A DNA stretch of 64,000 bases from Azonexus sp. GTDB taxonomy: Bacteria; Pseudomonadota; Gammaproteobacteria; Burkholderiales; Rhodocyclaceae. The translations under genes were made by a program, and so were the position numbers. Of the stretch, positions 61,683-64,000 are shown piece after piece. The stretch spans positions 1-64,000 of the forward strand of contig NZ_JAKLLH010000006.1 of the NCBI RefSeq assembly GCF_023150235.1. Reading direction: 5' to 3'. The notes beneath the pieces are model-generated. The model saw nothing but the letters and a program-made list of their open reading frames with translations. It was not told the origin of the DNA and did no database searches. Numbering within the stretch: the stretch's first letter is position 1; each line of letters begins with the position of its first letter.

Positions 61683-64000
61683 TCAAGCCTCGTGCTGGCG
61701 GCGATAGGCGGCGTAATAGAGCACCGGGATCACCACCAGCGTCAGCAGCGTGGATACCAGGATGCCGAAGATCAGCGCCAGCGCCAGGCCGTTGAAGATC
61801 GGGTCGTCGAGGATGAACAGCGCGCCGAGCATCGCCGCCAGCGCGGTCAGCGCAATCGGCTTGGCGCGCACCGCTGCCGACTGGATCACCGCGTCGTGGA
61901 AATTGACCCCGGCGGCGACCTGCTGCCTGATGAAATCGACCAGCAGGATCGAGTTGCGGACAATGATCCCGGCCAGCGCGATCATCCCGATCATCGAGGT
62001 GGCGGTGAATTGGGCGCCGAACAGCGCATGCCCCGGCATCACGCCAATGATGGTCAGCGGAATCGGCGCCATGATGATCAGCGGCACCAGATAGCTGCCG
62101 AAGTGCGCGACCACCAGCAGGTAGATCAGGATCAGCCCGACCGCGTAAGCGAGGCCCATGTCGCGGAAGGTTTCGTAGGTCACCTGCCACTCGCCGTCCC
62201 ACTTGATGCTGTAGCCGGCGTAGGGGTCGGCCGGCGGGCGGATGAACCATTCGCCGAGCCTGCCGCCCTCGGGCAGCGCCAGATCCTTGAGCCGCGCACG
62301 GATGTCGAACATCCCGTAGAGCGGCGAATCGAGCGGCCCGCCCATGTCGCCGATGACGTAACTCACCGGCAGCAGGTCCTTGTGGTAGATCGCCTTTTCG
62401 CGCGCCACGTCGCGTACCTCGACCAGCTCGGAAACCGCGATCAGGCGCCCGTCGCGCGAGCGCACGCGCAGCTTGAGCAGGCTGTCGAGGCTGGCCTGCT
62501 GCTCGGCCGGCAGCACGATGCGCACCGGGATTTCGAACTTGGACTCGGTATTGCGCGCCGGCGTCACATCCAGCCCGGCCAGCCCCATCCCGACCACCTC
62601 GACGATGTCGCTTTGCGCGACGCCAAGCTGCGCCGCCTTGGCCTGCAATACGTGCAGCACCAGCTTGCGCGCGTCGGCCTCGACGTAATCGTCGACCGCG
62701 ACCACGTCCGGCGTCTCGGCAAAGGCGGCGCGTACCCGTTTGGCGACCGCCATCTGGCCGGCGTAGTCCGGGCCATAGACCTCGGCGACAATCGGCGCGA
62801 GCACCGGCGGCCCCGGCGGCACTTCGACCACCTTGGCGACGCCGCCGTTGCGCCGGCCAATCGCCTCGATTCGTTCGCGCAGCGCCACCGCGATCTCGTG
62901 GCTTTTCTGCGAACGATGTTGCTTGTCGGCGAGATTGACCTGAATATCGCCTTTTTCCGGCGTCGACCGTAGATAGTACTGACGCACCAGGCCGTTGAAG
63001 TTGATCGGGCTGGCGGTGCCGGCGTAGGCCTGGTAATTGACCACCTCGGGCACCTGCGCCAGCTCACCGCCGATTTCGTGCAGCACGCGTGCGGTTTCCT
63101 CGACCGGCGTGCCGACCGGCAGATCGACGACGATCTGGAATTCGCTCTTGTTGTCGAAGGGCAGCATCTTCAGCACCACCAACTGGAAGTACGCCAGCGA
63201 CAGCGAACCGGCGATCAGCAGCAACACCGCGAGCGCCAGCTTGCGCCGGGCGGTGGCGCCGCGCAGCGGGTCGAGGAAGGGCGTCAGCAGGCGGCGGAAG
63301 CTCCGGTCGAGGCCGGCGTCTAGCCGCGAGGGTGAAGGCAAGGGTGCCGCCCCGGCACCGGCAGCCGGCGCATGCGCCCGCATCAGCTTGCCGGCCAGCC
63401 AGGGGGTAACGACAAAGGCAATCGCCAGCGAAATCGCCATCCCCAGCGACGAATTGATCGGGATCGGGCTCATGTACGGCCCCATCAGGCCGCTGACGAA
63501 GGCCATCGGCAAGAGCGCGGCGATCACCGTCAGCGTTGCCAGAATGGTCGGCCCGCCGACCTCGTCGACCGCCGCCGGGATGATGTCCAGCAAGCCTTTC
63601 TCCGGGTGCAGCCCCTGCCAGCGGTGGATGTTCTCGACCACCACAATCGCGTCATCGACCAGGATGCCGATGGAAAAGATCAACGCGAACAGCGACACCC
63701 GGTTGAGGGTGAAGCCCCAGGCCCAGGACGCGAACAGCGTCGCCGCCAGGGTCAGCGTCACCGCCAGGCCGACGATCAGCGCCTCGCGCCGGCCGAGGGC
63801 GAAGAAGACCAGCGCGACGACGAAAGCGGTGGCAAAGATCAGCTTGCCGATCAGCTTTTGCGCCTTTTCGCTGGCGGTGGCGCCGTAATTGCGGGTGACG
63901 CTGACCTCGATCCCGTCCGGGATCACGGTATTTTTCAGGCTCTCGATCCGCTGCAGCGCGGCGCTGGCGACATCGGCGGCATTGACCCCGGGCTGCTTCG
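61683..64000 (-). CDS. RND-family efflux permease, partial
   Basis: About 772 codons; the N-terminal quarter lies beyond the window end. Reads inward with VNAADVASAALQRIESLKNT, then the membrane region IGILVDDAIVVVENI (TM4 proton-relay Asp pair) and RND porter domains, ending VVIPVLYYAAYRRQHEA. HAE1/AcrB-like inner-membrane pump. The frame continues unbroken to position 64000; no start is visible. A periplasmic adaptor gene probably lies outside the window. Confidence 0.95.
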   Translation of the reverse strand, partial: KQPGVNAADVASAALQRIESLKNTVIPDGIEVSVTRNYGATASEKAQKLIGKLIFATAFVVALVFFALGRREALIVGLAVTLTLAATLFASWAWGFTLNRVSLFALIFSIGILVDDAIVVVENIHRWQGLHPEKGLLDIIPAAVDEVGGPTILATLTVIAALLPMAFVSGLMGPYMSPIPINSSLGMAISLAIAFVVTPWLAGKLMRAHAPAAGAGAAPLPSPSRLDAGLDRSFRRLLTPFLDPLRGATARRKLALAVLLLIAGSLSLAYFQLVVLKMLPFDNKSEFQIVVDLPVGTPVEETARVLHEIGGELAQVPEVVNYQAYAGTASPINFNGLVRQYYLRSTPEKGDIQVNLADKQHRSQKSHEIAVALRERIEAIGRRNGGVAKVVEVPPGPPVLAPIVAEVYGPDYAGQMAVAKRVRAAFAETPDVVAVDDYVEADARKLVLHVLQAKAAQLGVAQSDIVEVVGMGLAGLDVTPARNTESKFEIPVRIVLPAEQQASLDSLLKLRVRSRDGRLIAVSELVEVRDVAREKAIYHKDLLPVSYVIGDMGGPLDSPLYGMFDIRARLKDLALPEGGRLGEWFIRPPADPYAGYSIKWDGEWQVTYETFRDMGLAYAVGLILIYLLVVAHFGSYLVPLIIMAPIPLTIIGVMPGHALFGAQFTATSMIGMIALAGIIVRNSILLVDFIRQQVAAGVNFHDAVIQSAAVRAKPIALTALAAMLGALFILDDPIFNGLALALIFGILVSTLLTLVVIPVLYYAAYRRQHEA

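Overview
The window is GC-rich, densely packed proteobacterial chromosome. The order lolB-ispE-tRNA-Gln-prs-rplY-pth-ychF, the LexA box of the TACTGT-N8-ACAGTA type, split glyQ/glyS, a cytochrome c', several NosL-type copper proteins and a single-chain indolepyruvate:ferredoxin oxidoreductase remnant suggest a betaproteobacterium, most likely Rhodocyclales (Dechloromonas/Azonexus/Accumulibacter-like). The lineage is inference; no rRNA is present.

0-10.5 kb: a P4-type integrase lies at the 3' end of ychF and marks the edge of an element extending left of the window. Next come housekeeping genes on the minus strand (ychF, pth, rplY, prs, tRNA-Gln, ispE, lolB, a TPR lipoprotein-like/periplasmic protein), then mutM and an SRAP-family gene that carries a clear LexA box but has lost several catalytic residues. 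A dynamin-like GTPase follows.

12.7-27.8 kb: a long copper/redox locus. Eleven plus-strand genes, mostly with overlapping ends, encode a small membrane protein, a SCO1 lipoprotein, an FtsX-type ABC exporter, a membrane protein with a His/Cys cluster, a TlpA-like lipoprotein, a stand-alone CcoI-type metal-binding peptide, two small accessory proteins and a Cu(+)-type P1B ATPase. Next to it are three NosL-like proteins, a TonB receptor with its FecI/FecR pair, and a TauE/SafE-type membrane protein. No nosZ or oxidase structural gene is in view, so the client enzyme is unknown.

28-41 kb: accessory region. A lower-GC cassette encodes a UvrD-like helicase, a DarT-like ADP-ribosyltransferase and an ADP-ribosylglycohydrolase, a plausible defence or toxin-antitoxin system. 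An N-terminally deleted, frameshifted indolepyruvate oxidoreductase remnant follows. Further on, an AbiEi-like/Fic fusion gene is preceded by four direct repeats spaced exactly 23 bp and has truncated an AraC-type regulator. A PEP-synthase-like enzyme with a TetR regulator closes the region.

42-54.8 kb: glyQ and glyS are separated by a two-gene insertion (a P-loop ATPase and a protein with five 47-residue TPR-like repeats), another candidate accessory system. Then gmhB, plsC, a YgjP-like metallopeptidase, cytochrome c', rpe, gph and trpE, the last preceded by an unannotated Trp-rich leader peptide.

54.8-64 kb: a three-gene lipid/glycan modification operon (PAP2, ArnT-like, GtrB-like) is bracketed by two copies of a 92-bp imperfect structured repeat whose third copy lies in the copper locus. 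Then a cold-shock gene, a YcgR-like PilZ protein with two hydroxyisobutyrate-dehydrogenase-like paralogues, and a partial RND efflux pump cut by the window end. A SalI-containing word (ACGGTCGAC / GTCGACCGT) recurs about 17 times across the window.
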